Source: an uncultured Erythrobacter sp. (GTDB lineage: Bacteria > Pseudomonadota > Alphaproteobacteria > Sphingomonadales > Sphingomonadaceae). Taken from it: a DNA stretch of 64,000 nt. The position numbers were made by a program, and so were the translations under genes. The notes under the pieces were generated by a model. The model was not told the origin of the DNA. It saw nothing but the letters and a program-made list of their open reading frames with translations, and made no database searches. Where the stretch lies: NCBI GenBank assembly GCA_947503275.1, contig CANNCZ010000001.1:558001-622000 (forward strand), in the 5' to 3' direction. Positions 1-8,875 of the stretch are shown one piece after another. Numbering within the stretch: the stretch's first letter is position 1; every line of letters starts with the position of its first letter.

Positions 1-133
1 CACCACGCGCGGCCCGCCTTTTGCTTTTCTCGGCATTGCGCCTTGCGCATATTGGCATCCTGAGCTATCGGCCCCGCTTCCAACAGCGCGCAGCTCCAAT
101 TGGGGAGCCGTATGAAAGCGAAAGCGAGTGCAC

Positions 134-634
134 ATGAAACTCAATGATATCCGTGACAATGAAGGTGCCCGTAAAGGGCGTATGCGCAAGGGCCGTGGTA
201 TCGGTTCGGGCAAAGGCAAGACCGCTGCTCGCGGCCAGAAGGGCCAGAAGAGCCGTTCGGGTGTGTCGATCAACGGTTTTGGAGGCGGCCAGATGCCGCT
301 TCACATGCGCCTTCCAAAGCGTGGCTTTAACAACCCATTCGGCAAAGATTATGCTGAAGTGAACATCGGTATGGTCCAAAAATGGATCGACGATAAAAAG
401 CTCGACGGCAAAAAAGACATCACCGAGGCGGCTCTGCGTGAATGCGGGCTGGTTCGTGGCGGCAAAGACGGCGTCCGGTTGCTGGGTAAGGGCGAGATCA
501 AGGCTAAGGCCAAGTTCGTCGTTACCGGCGCGACCAAAGGCGCAGTTGCTGCGGTTGAAAAAGCCGGCGGCAGCGTCGAAGTGACCGCTCCGACCAATGC
601 TGAGCTGAAAGCAGCCAAAGCCGCTGCGAAATAA
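134..634 (+). CDS. rplO: 50S ribosomal protein L15
   Basis: Component of the large ribosomal subunit. The 166-residue product starts [12 protein letters not shown], the usual L15 opening, followed by a basic Gly/Arg/Lys-rich N-terminal half ([19 protein letters not shown]) and the compact C-terminal domain. I chose the ATG at 134; an in-frame GTG six bases upstream would add only two residues and breaks the family start. It lies directly before secY, as in the spc operon of most bacteria; rpmD would be expected just left of the window. The 133 bases before the gene show no coding sequence. Confidence 0.97.
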   Translation: MKLNDIRDNEGARKGRMRKGRGIGSGKGKTAARGQKGQKSRSGVSINGFGGGQMPLHMRLPKRGFNNPFGKDYAEVNIGMVQKWIDDKKLDGKKDITEAALRECGLVRGGKDGVRLLGKGEIKAKAKFVVTGATKGAVAAVEKAGGSVEVTAPTNAELKAAKAAAK

Positions 635-653
635 GTCGCAGTTTTCACCTCTT

Positions 654-682
654 GGGCGCGCCTAAACTGTTGGTGCGCGCCC
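654..682 (+). other. Inverted repeat between rplO and secY
   Basis: GGGCGCGC (654-661) pairs perfectly with GCGCGCCC (675-682) around a 13-base loop. No T-run follows, so this is more likely an RNA-processing or attenuating hairpin within the operon than a true terminator. Confidence 0.5.
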
Positions 683-794
683 CAGATGGTGGAATTGTGC
701 AGGCGGGGGTTCGACAATCGGCCCTGCGGTTCCTATCTAGCCTTGCATGGTCGGATGATCCCGGCTCAAGATTCTAGGATCAACGAGAACACAA

Positions 795-2159
795 ATGGCA
801 TCACGCGCCGATAATATCGCCAGCAATTTGAACCTGGGCAACTTTGCTCAGGCTACCGAACTGCGTCAGCGTATCTGGTTTACAGTCGGGGCACTGATCG
901 TGTTCCGGTTCCTTAGCTTTGTTCCATTGCCGGGGATCAACCCGCTGGCTTTGGATCGACTTGCAGAGCAATCGCAGGGCACGATCGTGGACATGTTCAA
1001 CATGTTCACCGGCGGCGCGCTGGCGAATATGAGCCTGATCGCGTTGGGGGTGATGCCCTATATCACGGCTTCGATTGTTGTGCAGATGGCCTCGGCGCTG
1101 CACCCGACGCTCGCGGCGCTTAAGAAAGAGGGCGCGACGGGCCGGCAAAAGCTGAACCAATATACGCGCTATGGCACGGTGTTTCTGTGCGCGATTCAGG
1201 GCTGGTTCCTCGCCACGGGGCTTGAGACCTTCGCCAGCAATGCAGGCATCGCCGCTGTGGTTGAGCCTGGCTACATGTTCCGCGTAGGCGCCGTCATAAG
1301 CCTCGTTGGCGGCACAATGTTCCTGTTGTGGCTGGGTGAGCAGATTACCTCTCGCGGCATCGGCAATGGTGTTTCGCTGATCATTATGGCGGGCATTGTC
1401 GCTCAGTTCCCCGTCTTTGCGAGCAACATGTTTGAAGGCGGCCGTACCGGCTCCATCGCACCGGGCATCATCATCGGCTTTCTGATTATGGTCATCGTGC
1501 TGATTTTGCTGATCAGCTTTGTTGAGCGCGCACAGCGCCGCCTGCTGATCCAGTATCCTAAGCGTGCAACACAGCAGGGAATGATGCAGGCTGACCGCTC
1601 GCACCTTCCTTTGAAGCTGAACACCGCTGGCGTTATCCCACCGATCTTCGCCAGCTCGCTTTTGCTGCTGCCGCTTACCATCAGCTCATTCGCGGGCAAT
1701 TCGGTTGATACTGAATCGACCTTTGGCGCGACCATCGTGACGCTTAACCAATATCTCGCCCATGGTCAGCCGATCTACATGCTGCTTTATGCGCTGGGCA
1801 TTGTGTTCTTCTGTTTCTTCTACACTGCGGTCGTGTTCGATCCTGAGGAGACGGCGGATAACCTTAAGAAGAATGGCGGCTTCATCCCCGGCATTCGTCC
1901 GGGTAAGCGGACGTCGGATTATCTTGAGTATGTCCTCACCCGCATCACTGTGGTCGGTGCGATTTATCTGACTGTTGTGTGCGTGGTGCCAGAATATATG
2001 ATCGCGCAAACTGGTATCCCGCTGTTCTTGGGCGGAACCAGCCTGTTGATTGTCGTCAACGTCACCGTCGATACGATCAGCCAAGTTCAGTCGCATTTGC
2101 TGGCGCACCAATATGGTGATCTTATCAAGAAGGCGAAGTTGAAGGGCCGCATGCGTTAA
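795..2159 (+). CDS. secY: Preprotein translocase subunit SecY
   Basis: Central channel of the Sec translocon in the inner membrane, working with SecE, SecG and SecA. The 454-residue length and about ten hydrophobic segments fit SecY. The plug/TM2 region (FNMFTGGAL, MPYITASIVVQ), the cytoplasmic loop with KRATQQGM and the C-terminal GKRTSDYL loop are recognisable family features. The gene follows rplO and precedes adk, the standard spc order. The ATG at 795 has an unremarkable upstream region; a hairpin sits in the preceding spacer. Confidence 0.98.
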   Translation: MASRADNIASNLNLGNFAQATELRQRIWFTVGALIVFRFLSFVPLPGINPLALDRLAEQSQGTIVDMFNMFTGGALANMSLIALGVMPYITASIVVQMASALHPTLAALKKEGATGRQKLNQYTRYGTVFLCAIQGWFLATGLETFASNAGIAAVVEPGYMFRVGAVISLVGGTMFLLWLGEQITSRGIGNGVSLIIMAGIVAQFPVFASNMFEGGRTGSIAPGIIIGFLIMVIVLILLISFVERAQRRLLIQYPKRATQQGMMQADRSHLPLKLNTAGVIPPIFASSLLLLPLTISSFAGNSVDTESTFGATIVTLNQYLAHGQPIYMLLYALGIVFFCFFYTAVVFDPEETADNLKKNGGFIPGIRPGKRTSDYLEYVLTRITVVGAIYLTVVCVVPEYMIAQTGIPLFLGGTSLLIVVNVTVDTISQVQSHLLAHQYGDLIKKAKLKGRMR

Positions 2160-2235
2160 AGCATGGGTTTCTGATCAAGCGATAACAGCGCGTCAGGCAA
2201 TTCCATCCGGCGCGGTAATAGGGGGTTTGCTTCTC

Positions 2236-2880
2236 GTGAACATCATTCTTCTTGGCCCACCGGGCGCTGGCAAAGGCACACAGAGTGCAGGGCTGGTTGA
2301 ACGGCACGGTATGAAGCAGCTTTCCACCGGCGACATGTTGCGCGCCGCTGTAAAGGCGCAAACGCCGGTAGGGCTGGAAGCAAAAGCTGTGATGGACGCC
2401 GGGGAGTTGGTCTCTGATGAGATTGTTTCCAAATTGATCGATGACAATCTCGCGGCGCTTGATGCTGGCACGGGCGCGATCTTTGATGGTTACCCTCGCA
2501 CCGCCGCTCAGGGTGAGCAGCTTGATGCGATCCTCGCCAAACATGGCCGCACGCTGGACCATGTGATTGAGCTTGAAGTGAATATTGATGCGTTGGTTGA
2601 ACGGATCACTGGCCGCTATTCCTGCGCCAATTGCGGCGCATTGTATCACGACACCGCCAATGTCCCTGCGAAAGCCGGCGTGTGCGATGCTTGTGGATCG
2701 ACCGAGTTCAAACGCCGCCCTGATGATAATGAGGAAACCGTGCGCACTCGCATGAAGGAATACCGCGCCAAAACGGCGCCGATCCTGCCAGGCTATGAAA
2801 CGCGCGGCATTGTGACACGGGTCGATGGAATGGCCGAGATTGACGCGGTTGCGGGCGAAATTGACGCTGTCCTTGGCTGA
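2236..2880 (+). CDS. adk: Adenylate kinase
   Basis: Cytoplasmic nucleotide kinase interconverting ATP+AMP and 2 ADP. I start at GTG 2236, which gives the family opening MNIILLGPPGAGKGTQ with the P-loop at residues 7-15; a TTG nine bases upstream would only add MLL, and a G-rich ribosome site (ATAGGGGG) precedes it. The 214-residue long-form enzyme carries a zinc-type LID: Cys130-x2-Cys133 and Cys150-x2-Cys153, the four-Cys arrangement that binds structural zinc in many bacteria. FDGYPRT is the AMP-binding segment. Adjacent to secY, as usual. Confidence 0.97.
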   Translation: MNIILLGPPGAGKGTQSAGLVERHGMKQLSTGDMLRAAVKAQTPVGLEAKAVMDAGELVSDEIVSKLIDDNLAALDAGTGAIFDGYPRTAAQGEQLDAILAKHGRTLDHVIELEVNIDALVERITGRYSCANCGALYHDTANVPAKAGVCDACGSTEFKRRPDDNEETVRTRMKEYRAKTAPILPGYETRGIVTRVDGMAEIDAVAGEIDAVLG

Positions 2881-2927
2881 TGCGCTGCATTCCTCTACTC
2901 ACGAGATGAGATAAGAGGATCACGAAT

Positions 2928-3635
2928 TTGCGTAAGTTTTTCCAGTCCGCCGCCGCGTTTGCTTTGATTGCCAGCGCAGCTCCCGCTGCTGCCGACGTGG
3001 TCGCCGCCGATGATGATAGCTTTATCACTCGTGCAGAGGCCGTTGTAGAGGCCGATTCCAAGGAAACGTGGCTAGCGCTGATCAGTCCGGCGCGATGGTG
3101 GTCGTCAGAGCACACGTGGTCCGCCGATGCCGCGAACCTCACTTTGACCCCCCAAGCGGGTGGCTGTTTTTGCGAACGTATCCCCGAAGTTCAAGACGAT
3201 GAGCGCATTACACTGGAGGGCAGTGTCGAGCACATGCGCGTCATTCAGGCCTATCCCGAGGTTGCCTTGCGCATGAGCGGAGCCCTTGGCCCGCTGCAAA
3301 GCGAGCCTGTCACTGGGATCCTCACCATTGCCATCAGCGAAGTGGATGAGGGCACGCGGGTCGTGTTTGAATACAATGTTGGCGGCTCGATGCGCTATCC
3401 GGTTCCGACCATATCGACGGCAGTTGATGGAGTGTTGACCCAGCAGCTCGCTCGCCTTGCTGACTTGCTTGGTCAGGTCGAGGGACCGCAAGGGGCCTCT
3501 GCGCCAGATCCTGCACCGCCTGAAGACGAGGCGGATGAGCCAGAGGAGCAGATTGAACCCGAAGCGGTCATTGATGAGGCCCCGAGCGGACCCAGCGTTG
3601 ACGATGCTTTTGATGATCTTTCTGAGGGTCGATAG
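2928..3635 (+). CDS. Exported SRPBCC (START-like) domain protein
   Basis: The 235-residue product has an N-terminal signal peptide (residues 1-22, cleavage near AAAADV), then a domain of about 150 residues with the pattern of the SRPBCC/AHSA1 fold: an early WW pair (ARWWSSEHTW), GGCFCE, and a late VVFEYNVGG strand. The tail (about 165-235) is rich in Asp, Glu and Pro and probably disordered. TTG start at 2928 is supported by AGAGGAT eight bases upstream. Function is unknown; ligand binding is the common property of the fold. It sits between adk and rpsM, in an otherwise purely translational gene block. Confidence 0.75.
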   Translation: MRKFFQSAAAFALIASAAPAAADVVAADDDSFITRAEAVVEADSKETWLALISPARWWSSEHTWSADAANLTLTPQAGGCFCERIPEVQDDERITLEGSVEHMRVIQAYPEVALRMSGALGPLQSEPVTGILTIAISEVDEGTRVVFEYNVGGSMRYPVPTISTAVDGVLTQQLARLADLLGQVEGPQGASAPDPAPPEDEADEPEEQIEPEAVIDEAPSGPSVDDAFDDLSEGR

Positions 3636-3951
3636 TTTTTCGTCATCTCCGGGCGCTTTGGCCCCTTGAAAGCACCGTTTTCCAACCGATATTGACGGCT
3701 TAGCCGATAAAGCGCGCCAAACGGTTGACCCAGAGGCCGAATCACCGTAAGCGCGCCGCTCATTCGATATGTTCGAAGTTTGTCCGGCAGGCACTGTCTA
3801 TACCAGATGTGCCAACCGGATTTTTGCCGTTTACAGGGAATGGGGTTGCACTCACTCCCGAAATCGGAACTGAAAACACATCGTTGTTGAGCGTTGAGAT
3901 GGGGGCACGCGGCCTAGGCACGCAAATCCCCTGTGGAGCATGGAGAATTAA
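3636..3951. other. Intergenic region before rpsM
   Basis: A 316-base spacer with no supportable gene; the short frames here lack coding character. It is the likely place for a promoter serving rpsM-rpsK-rpoA-rplQ. A TTGACC at 3724-3729 with a poor -10 match 17 bases on is the only candidate, and it is weak. GGGC/GCCC near 3651-3665 could form a small hairpin after the SRPBCC gene. Confidence 0.4.
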
Positions 3952-4320
3952 GTGGCTCGTATTGCCGGGGTAAATATCCCCACTAATAAGCGTGTTATTA
4001 TCGCGCTAACCTATATTCACGGGATTGGCCGCACAACGGCTGTTCAGATCGCCGATAAACTTGGCATCGCGCACACCGTGCGTGTTCAGGACCTGACCGA
4101 TGAGGAAGTCCTGCGCATTCGTGAGACCATCGACAGCGATCATCAAGTGGAAGGCGACCTTCGCCGGACCACTGCGATGAACATCAAGCGTTTGATGGAT
4201 CTGCGCACCTATCGCGGCCTGCGTCACCGGAACGGTCTGCCCGTTCGCGGCCAACGCACGCATACCAACGCCCGCACCCGCAAGGGTAAGGCCAAGCCGA
4301 TCGCAGGGAAGAAGAAGTAA
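3952..4320 (+). CDS. rpsM: 30S ribosomal protein S13
   Basis: Small-subunit head protein contacting the tRNAs and the L5/L31 bridge. 122 residues; [15 protein letters not shown] opening, the helix-two-turn-helix IHGIGRTTA, and the basic C-terminal tail [17 protein letters not shown] are all present. GTG start at 3952. First gene of the alpha block rpsM-rpsK-rpoA-rplQ; rpmJ is not present between secY and rpsM, as is common in alphaproteobacteria. Confidence 0.98.
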   Translation: MARIAGVNIPTNKRVIIALTYIHGIGRTTAVQIADKLGIAHTVRVQDLTDEEVLRIRETIDSDHQVEGDLRRTTAMNIKRLMDLRTYRGLRHRNGLPVRGQRTHTNARTRKGKAKPIAGKKK

Positions 4321-4397
4321 GCGCCAATTTATTGGAATGCGAAGGTTTCGGCCTCGCACGCTTTTTCCTTCATCCGAATATATAAGGAATACGAACA

Positions 4398-4787
4398 ATG
4401 GCACGCGAACCCGGCAAAGTAAGGCGCCGCGATAGAAAGAACATTTCTAGCGGTGTTGCGCATATCAATGCCAGCTTTAACAACACCATGATCACCATCA
4501 CCGACGCACAGGGCAATGCTATCAGCTGGTCCAGCGCAGGCATGATGGGCTTCAAAGGCAGCCGTAAATCCACACCATACGCAGCGCAGGTCGCCGCCGA
4601 TGATGCGGGCAAGAAGGCGGCTGAACATGGTGTTCGCACTTTGGAAGTCGAAGTAAAAGGTCCAGGCTCAGGCCGCGAAAGCGCGCTCCGTGGCTTGGCA
4701 GCGGTTGGTTTCAACATCACCTCTATCCGTGATGTCACGCCGATCCCGCATAACGGTGTGCGCCCTTCCAAGCGCCGCCGCGTCTGA
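4398..4787 (+). CDS. rpsK: 30S ribosomal protein S11
   Basis: Platform protein of the small subunit, involved in binding 16S rRNA and in the mRNA exit region. 129 residues with family landmarks [29 protein letters not shown] and the C-terminal [21 protein letters not shown] start at 4398 preceded by TATAAGGAATA. Located 77 bases after rpsM; that spacer contains a GC-rich imperfect hairpin followed by CTTTTTCC, possibly an attenuator. Confidence 0.98.
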   Translation: MAREPGKVRRRDRKNISSGVAHINASFNNTMITITDAQGNAISWSSAGMMGFKGSRKSTPYAAQVAADDAGKKAAEHGVRTLEVEVKGPGSGRESALRGLAAVGFNITSIRDVTPIPHNGVRPSKRRRV

Positions 4788-4798
4788 TCCGTATGTGA

Positions 4799-4824
4799 GG
4801 CGGTGGTTTTAAGAAACCTCCGCC
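4799..4824 (+). other. Inverted repeat between rpsK and rpoA
   Basis: GGCGGTGGTTT (4799-4809) pairs with AAACCTCCGCC (4814-4824) except for one T/T mismatch. It ends 86 bases before rpoA and has no T-run; probably an operon-internal RNA hairpin. Confidence 0.4.
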
Positions 4825-4910
4825 ACTCGCCGGGTCCGCCCATTGTCGTTCTGACATGCGGGCCCGCTTTGAAATTTGAACCGCTTAGCTAAGCGAATTA
4901 GGGGAAATCC

Positions 4911-5966
4911 ATGTCCGTCAATATGAAGAACTGGCAGGAACTTAAGAAACCCAACGCTCTGGAAATCAAAGAAGGCGGCGACAAGCAGCGCAAGACGACT
5001 TTTGTCGCAGAACCGCTTGAGCGTGGCTTTGGCCTTACGCTCGGTAACGCTCTGCGTCGCGTGCTGCTTTCCTCGCTCCAGGGTGCGGCGATCACGTCGA
5101 TCAAGATCGAAAACGTGTTGCACGAATTCTCTTCGCTCGCCGGTGTGCGCGAAGATGTGACTGATATCGTTTTGAACGTGAAGCAGATTGCGCTCAAAAT
5201 GGAAGGCGAGGGGCCAAAGCGGCTTCAGCTTTCTGTGACGGGTCCGGCCACTGTGAAAGCAGGCGATATCGCTGTATCTGGCGATATCGAAGTGATGAAT
5301 AAGAACCTTGTTCTGTGTCACTTGGATGAAGGCGCGACGCTTAACATGGAATTGACGGCGGATGTCGGCAAAGGCTATTCGCCAGCTGTTGCAAACCGCC
5401 CGGCCGACGCGCCGATTGGTCTGATCCCAATTGACTCGCTGTATTCGCCTGTTCGTCAGGTGAGCTACAAGGTTGAGAACGCCCGCGTTGGTCAAGAGCT
5501 TGACTATGACAAGCTGTCGCTGACCGTTGAAACCGATGGCACAGTCGCTCCAGAGGACGCCGTCGCTTACGCTGCGCGCATTCTGCAGGATCAACTGACT
5601 TTGTTCGTCCACTTCGAAGATGGCATTCCGCAGCCGCAATCAGCGATGATCGGCCAAGCAGCAGCTCCGCAGGAAGACGATGCGAACCAGCTCAACCGTT
5701 ACCTTCTCAAAAAGGTGGACGAGTTGGAATTGTCGGTGCGTTCGGCAAACTGCCTCAAGAACGACAACATCATCTATATCGGCGATCTGGTCCAAAAGAC
5801 CGAAGCCGAGATGCTGCGCACGCCAAACTTTGGTCGCAAGTCCTTGAACGAGATCAAGGAAGTACTGTCCAGCATGGGTCTGCGTTTGGGCATGGACATC
5901 CCCGGATGGCCGCCTGAAAACATCGAAGAAATGGCCAAGAAGCTTGAGCAAGAGCTGCTGGGTTAA
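4911..5966 (+). CDS. rpoA: DNA-directed RNA polymerase subunit alpha
   Basis: Assembly platform of RNA polymerase and contact point for activators and UP elements. 351 residues. The N-terminal assembly domain includes [25 protein letters not shown]; the C-terminal domain begins near residue 265 with [20 protein letters not shown] and contains [14 protein letters not shown]. The ATG at 4911 (MSVNMKNW) follows GGGGAAATCC. It sits between rpsK and rplQ in the conserved alpha operon. Confidence 0.98.
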   Translation: MSVNMKNWQELKKPNALEIKEGGDKQRKTTFVAEPLERGFGLTLGNALRRVLLSSLQGAAITSIKIENVLHEFSSLAGVREDVTDIVLNVKQIALKMEGEGPKRLQLSVTGPATVKAGDIAVSGDIEVMNKNLVLCHLDEGATLNMELTADVGKGYSPAVANRPADAPIGLIPIDSLYSPVRQVSYKVENARVGQELDYDKLSLTVETDGTVAPEDAVAYAARILQDQLTLFVHFEDGIPQPQSAMIGQAAAPQEDDANQLNRYLLKKVDELELSVRSANCLKNDNIIYIGDLVQKTEAEMLRTPNFGRKSLNEIKEVLSSMGLRLGMDIPGWPPENIEEMAKKLEQELLG

Positions 5967-5976
5967 GACAGGTTCC

Positions 5977-5999
5977 GGCGGCGCACCTTAAGCGCCGCC
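5977..5999 (+). other. Perfect hairpin between rpoA and rplQ
   Basis: GGCGGCGC (5977-5984) and GCGCCGCC (5992-5999) form a perfect 8-bp stem with loop ACCTTAA. No T-run follows and rplQ starts 49 bases downstream, so it may be an mRNA stability or partial-termination element. Confidence 0.5.
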
Positions 6000-6047
6000 A
6001 GTACCGGGCTACCTGATACGGGCCCCTTACAAACGTAGGAATGAATT

Positions 6048-6476
6048 ATGCGTCACGGAATTTCACAGCGTAAGCTGAGCCGTAAATCTGGCCACCGTAA
6101 GGCTCTTTTCCGCAATATGTCGGCTGCTCTCATTAAGCATGAGCAGATCGAGACAACCCTTCCCAAAGCGAAGGAATTGCGCCCTTACATCGAGAAATTG
6201 ATCACGCTGGCAAAGCGTGGCGGTCTTTCGAACCGTCGTCTGGCGCAAGCGCGTTTGCTTGACGAAACTCAGTTGAAGAAGCTGTTTGGCGAATTGGCAG
6301 AGCGTTACAGCGACCGTCAGGGCGGCTACACCCGCATCATCAAAGCTGGCTACCGCGCCAGCGATAGCGCACAAATGGCGATCATCGAATTCGTCGAGCG
6401 TGACGAAGACGCCAAGGGTCAAGATAGCGGCCCGAACATGGCCGAAGTCGACGAATACGCTGAAGCTGAAGCGTAA
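6048..6476 (+). CDS. rplQ: 50S ribosomal protein L17
   Basis: Large-subunit protein near the exit tunnel. 142 residues, beginning [24 protein letters not shown], the L17 signature, with the [18 protein letters not shown] segment and GGYTRI. The acidic C-terminal extension (about residues 120-142, ending DEYAEAEA) is longer than the E. coli protein but common in sphingomonads. Last gene of the ribosomal block; the following hairpin terminates the transcript. Confidence 0.98.
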   Translation: MRHGISQRKLSRKSGHRKALFRNMSAALIKHEQIETTLPKAKELRPYIEKLITLAKRGGLSNRRLAQARLLDETQLKKLFGELAERYSDRQGGYTRIIKAGYRASDSAQMAIIEFVERDEDAKGQDSGPNMAEVDEYAEAEA

Positions 6477-6500
6477 GCGGACGTCCAATACGAAACACCA

Positions 6501-6537
6501 AAAGGGGCTGGCGGAGCGATCCGCTGGCCCCTTTTTC
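6501..6537 (+). terminator. Rho-independent terminator after rplQ
   Basis: A 12-bp stem (GGGGCTGGCGGA, 6504-6515, with TCCGCTGGCCCC, 6520-6531, two G-T wobbles), GCGA tetraloop, followed by TTTTTC. It lies 27 bases after the rplQ stop and ends the alpha operon. Confidence 0.95.
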
Positions 6538-6580
6538 TATGCCCTTTCCTTTTGCGGATGGGTGCGTAGTGTCGACTACT

Positions 6581-7999
6581 ATGAAAAAATTCACCCTCTC
6601 AGTCGCCACCGCCGCATTCACCCTCGCATCCCCTGTCACCGCCCAATCTGCGCAAGAGCAGCTTGATGCGCGTTATGACAGAGCACTGGCCGGAGGATAT
6701 AAGGCGATGATGCTGTGCAGCGCGATTGCGACGTCCGAGAGGTTGGGAGGAACGCGTTCGGCGGCGAGTATTCACGAATGGGAATTGACCGGGATTTACC
6801 CCGCGCTTGATCCGATCATCCGCGATTTGCCGTATGAGATCGTGCGCTACTCACTAGAGGGCGTGGAAACTCCGCCACTGTATCAGGTGAGGGTGGATTG
6901 GGCCGATGACATGCCCGCGCGCACCGCCACGCAATCGGCGGTCGGTGGGTGCTATGTCGGGCCGATTGGCTCGCCGTTAGAGGATGCTCCGGTGCTCACG
7001 GTAGAGAATGCGACCGATAATGTACCCGGCGACAATTGGACGGTGAATGATACCGCTTTGGCCGATGCGACCAAGGAAGCGCTAGGCACCGCTGCATTCG
7101 ATGGCACTTATGGCGAAGGTTCACGCTCGACGGCGGCACTGGTGGTGAAGGATGGCGCGATAATCATGGAGCGTTACGCCGATGGCTTTAGCGCCGCGAC
7201 ACCGCAGCGGACTTGGTCAGTGGCAAAGAGCATAGCTGCGACATTCGTAGGCGTTGCGGTTGAGGCTGGCGATGTGGAGACCGATGACCCGATTGCGCTC
7301 AACTACTGGCGACAAGGGGGCAGTTATGACGTGCGCAATCAAATCACCATCGACCACGCTTTGCGCATGGCGACGGGCCGCTATTCCGATACACCGGGCA
7401 ACCGCACCGATCCGCTCTATTGGGGTGGCTCCACAGTCAATGAAAGCGCCATCATGTGGCCGGTCGTGCACACGCCGGGCACAGTCTATCGCTATGCCAA
7501 CAACGACACTCTGCTCGCCGTGAAGGCGATTGAGCGATATCTCACGTTCTATGGGCCAGAGGGGGTTCTGAACCGTTTTGGGATGCACCGCACTATGGTG
7601 GAGACCGACTGGAGCGGCGGGTTTGTTCTGTCCAGCCAGGTGTGGAGCACTGCGCGCGATCTAGGCCGCTTGGGCGAACTCTACCTGAATGATGGCATGT
7701 ATGACGGAGAACGCATCCTTCCCGAAGGATGGCGCGATTATGTCTCTGACCCCAGCGGCCCTCAGCCAGAGGGCACACAATGGGGATATGGCGCGGGCTG
7801 GTGGACCTTCAAGCGGCCAGAGGGCAATGCGTTTGATGGTATCCCCGATGATGCCTTTGCCGCTCGTGGCAATCGTGGGCAGTATGTCGTCGTCGTGCCC
7901 AGTCGCAATGTCGTGATCGTTCGGCGCGGGGAAGATATGGTGGGAACACGTTTTGATATTGCCGCCTTTACCCGCGATGTTTTGGCGGCGCTTGATTAA
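6581..7999 (+). CDS. Exported serine hydrolase, beta-lactamase/class C family
   Basis: 472 residues from the ATG at 6581, with a signal peptide (MKKFTLSVATAAFTLASPVTAQS). Family PF00144 (beta-lactamase-related, penicillin-binding-like esterases): S-V-A-K at Ser213-Lys216 is the nucleophile motif, Y305-A-N307 the second motif, and a late RGNRGQ segment occupies the place of the HxG/KTG box. The first 140 residues before the catalytic domain are family-atypical and unassigned. True substrate unknown; esterase, peptidase or beta-lactamase activity are all possible in this family. An upstream GTG at 6569 is less likely because it would spoil the signal peptide. It follows the rplQ terminator, so it must have its own promoter. 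Confidence 0.85.
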   Translation: MKKFTLSVATAAFTLASPVTAQSAQEQLDARYDRALAGGYKAMMLCSAIATSERLGGTRSAASIHEWELTGIYPALDPIIRDLPYEIVRYSLEGVETPPLYQVRVDWADDMPARTATQSAVGGCYVGPIGSPLEDAPVLTVENATDNVPGDNWTVNDTALADATKEALGTAAFDGTYGEGSRSTAALVVKDGAIIMERYADGFSAATPQRTWSVAKSIAATFVGVAVEAGDVETDDPIALNYWRQGGSYDVRNQITIDHALRMATGRYSDTPGNRTDPLYWGGSTVNESAIMWPVVHTPGTVYRYANNDTLLAVKAIERYLTFYGPEGVLNRFGMHRTMVETDWSGGFVLSSQVWSTARDLGRLGELYLNDGMYDGERILPEGWRDYVSDPSGPQPEGTQWGYGAGWWTFKRPEGNAFDGIPDDAFAARGNRGQYVVVVPSRNVVIVRRGEDMVGTRFDIAAFTRDVLAALD

Positions 8000-8200
8000 G
8001 GTGCCGGTCATCGAGTCCGCCTATAATCACGCCCATCCGCCACAGATGCTTTGAGCCTTAAACCAAGGCTGTTCATATAAATAGGCATTTACCTGAACAA
8101 AACCTGCAAAGGTCAGTCAGGCTCAGCACACAGCGAATCATCCATAAAGAGTTCGACGCCGGGCAATCCCGCACCGGCTCAAACCCGAGGATGAACCCAA

Positions 8201-8743
8201 ATGACTGATCTTACCAAGACCATCACCAAGGGCGCGCTCGGGACTGTCGCGGCTGGCGCGATAGCCCTGGCGTCCGCAACTCCAGCTGTGGCGAGTGACC
8301 GTCACGGTGATCGCGGAATTGATGCAGGCGACGTTATTGCTGGCGCTGTAATTATTGGCGGTATTGCCGCTTTGGCTGGCGCATTTGACAATGATGATCG
8401 CCGTGACCGCCGCTATCGCGACCGCAACTATCGCGGGAACAACCATAATTATCGTGCCAATCACAATCGAGGCTATCGCGGCAACGGACAACGCGCAGTT
8501 GAGCGGTGTATCCGCAGCGCTGAGCGCCAAGCACGCCGGTTTGGAGGCTATCGCTATGCCGATGTGACTCAGATCCGCGACGTTGACCGGACCCGCTATG
8601 GCTTCCGCGTCCAAGGCCGGATCGAAGTGCAAGGGTCGAGGAATTATCGCGGTCGTGACTTTGACCGGGGTCGGTTCACTTGCTTTGTAGAACGCGGCAA
8701 CCGTGCTCAGATCGACTTCCGCGGCATTCGAGGGCTTCGTTAA
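8201..8743 (+). CDS. Exported Arg/Gly/Asn-rich protein of unknown function
   Basis: 180 residues with a signal peptide (cleavage near AVAS, residue 32), then a short Gly/Ala/Ile hydrophobic stretch (GDVIAGAVIIGGIAALAG), a low-complexity segment of Asp/Arg/Tyr/Asn (about 65-100) and a conserved C-terminal region starting RAVERCIRSAERQARR. It shares this architecture with the next gene: GDV-hydrophobic stretch, then RRDR repeats, then a C-x3-E-R motif. No family with known function is recognised; probably a periplasmic or envelope-associated protein. Confidence 0.7.
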   Translation: MTDLTKTITKGALGTVAAGAIALASATPAVASDRHGDRGIDAGDVIAGAVIIGGIAALAGAFDNDDRRDRRYRDRNYRGNNHNYRANHNRGYRGNGQRAVERCIRSAERQARRFGGYRYADVTQIRDVDRTRYGFRVQGRIEVQGSRNYRGRDFDRGRFTCFVERGNRAQIDFRGIRGLR

Positions 8744-8776
8744 GTCATCGGTCTAATAACCCACTAAACCACCATG

Positions 8777-8808
8777 GGCGGTTCAGGCAAGTGTAAGCCT
8801 GGACCGCC
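8777..8808 (+). terminator. Hairpin between the two paralogous exported-protein genes
   Basis: GGCGGTTCAGGC (8777-8788) and GCCTGGACCGCC (8797-8808) form a 12-bp stem with one wobble and loop AAGTGTAA. Only a weak T-rich stretch follows, so termination is probably partial. Confidence 0.55.
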
Positions 8809-8875
8809 TAGGTGCGTGTTTATCCATGGGCGGATGGTGGGCGCTCGCTTTGAAATTAAAAACAGGAGGGAGCAT

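Noticed and set aside
700..725. tRNA-like GGGTTCGA sequence between rplO and secY
   Set aside because: No matching T-stem, anticodon arm or acceptor stem; I see no tRNA or rRNA gene anywhere in the window.
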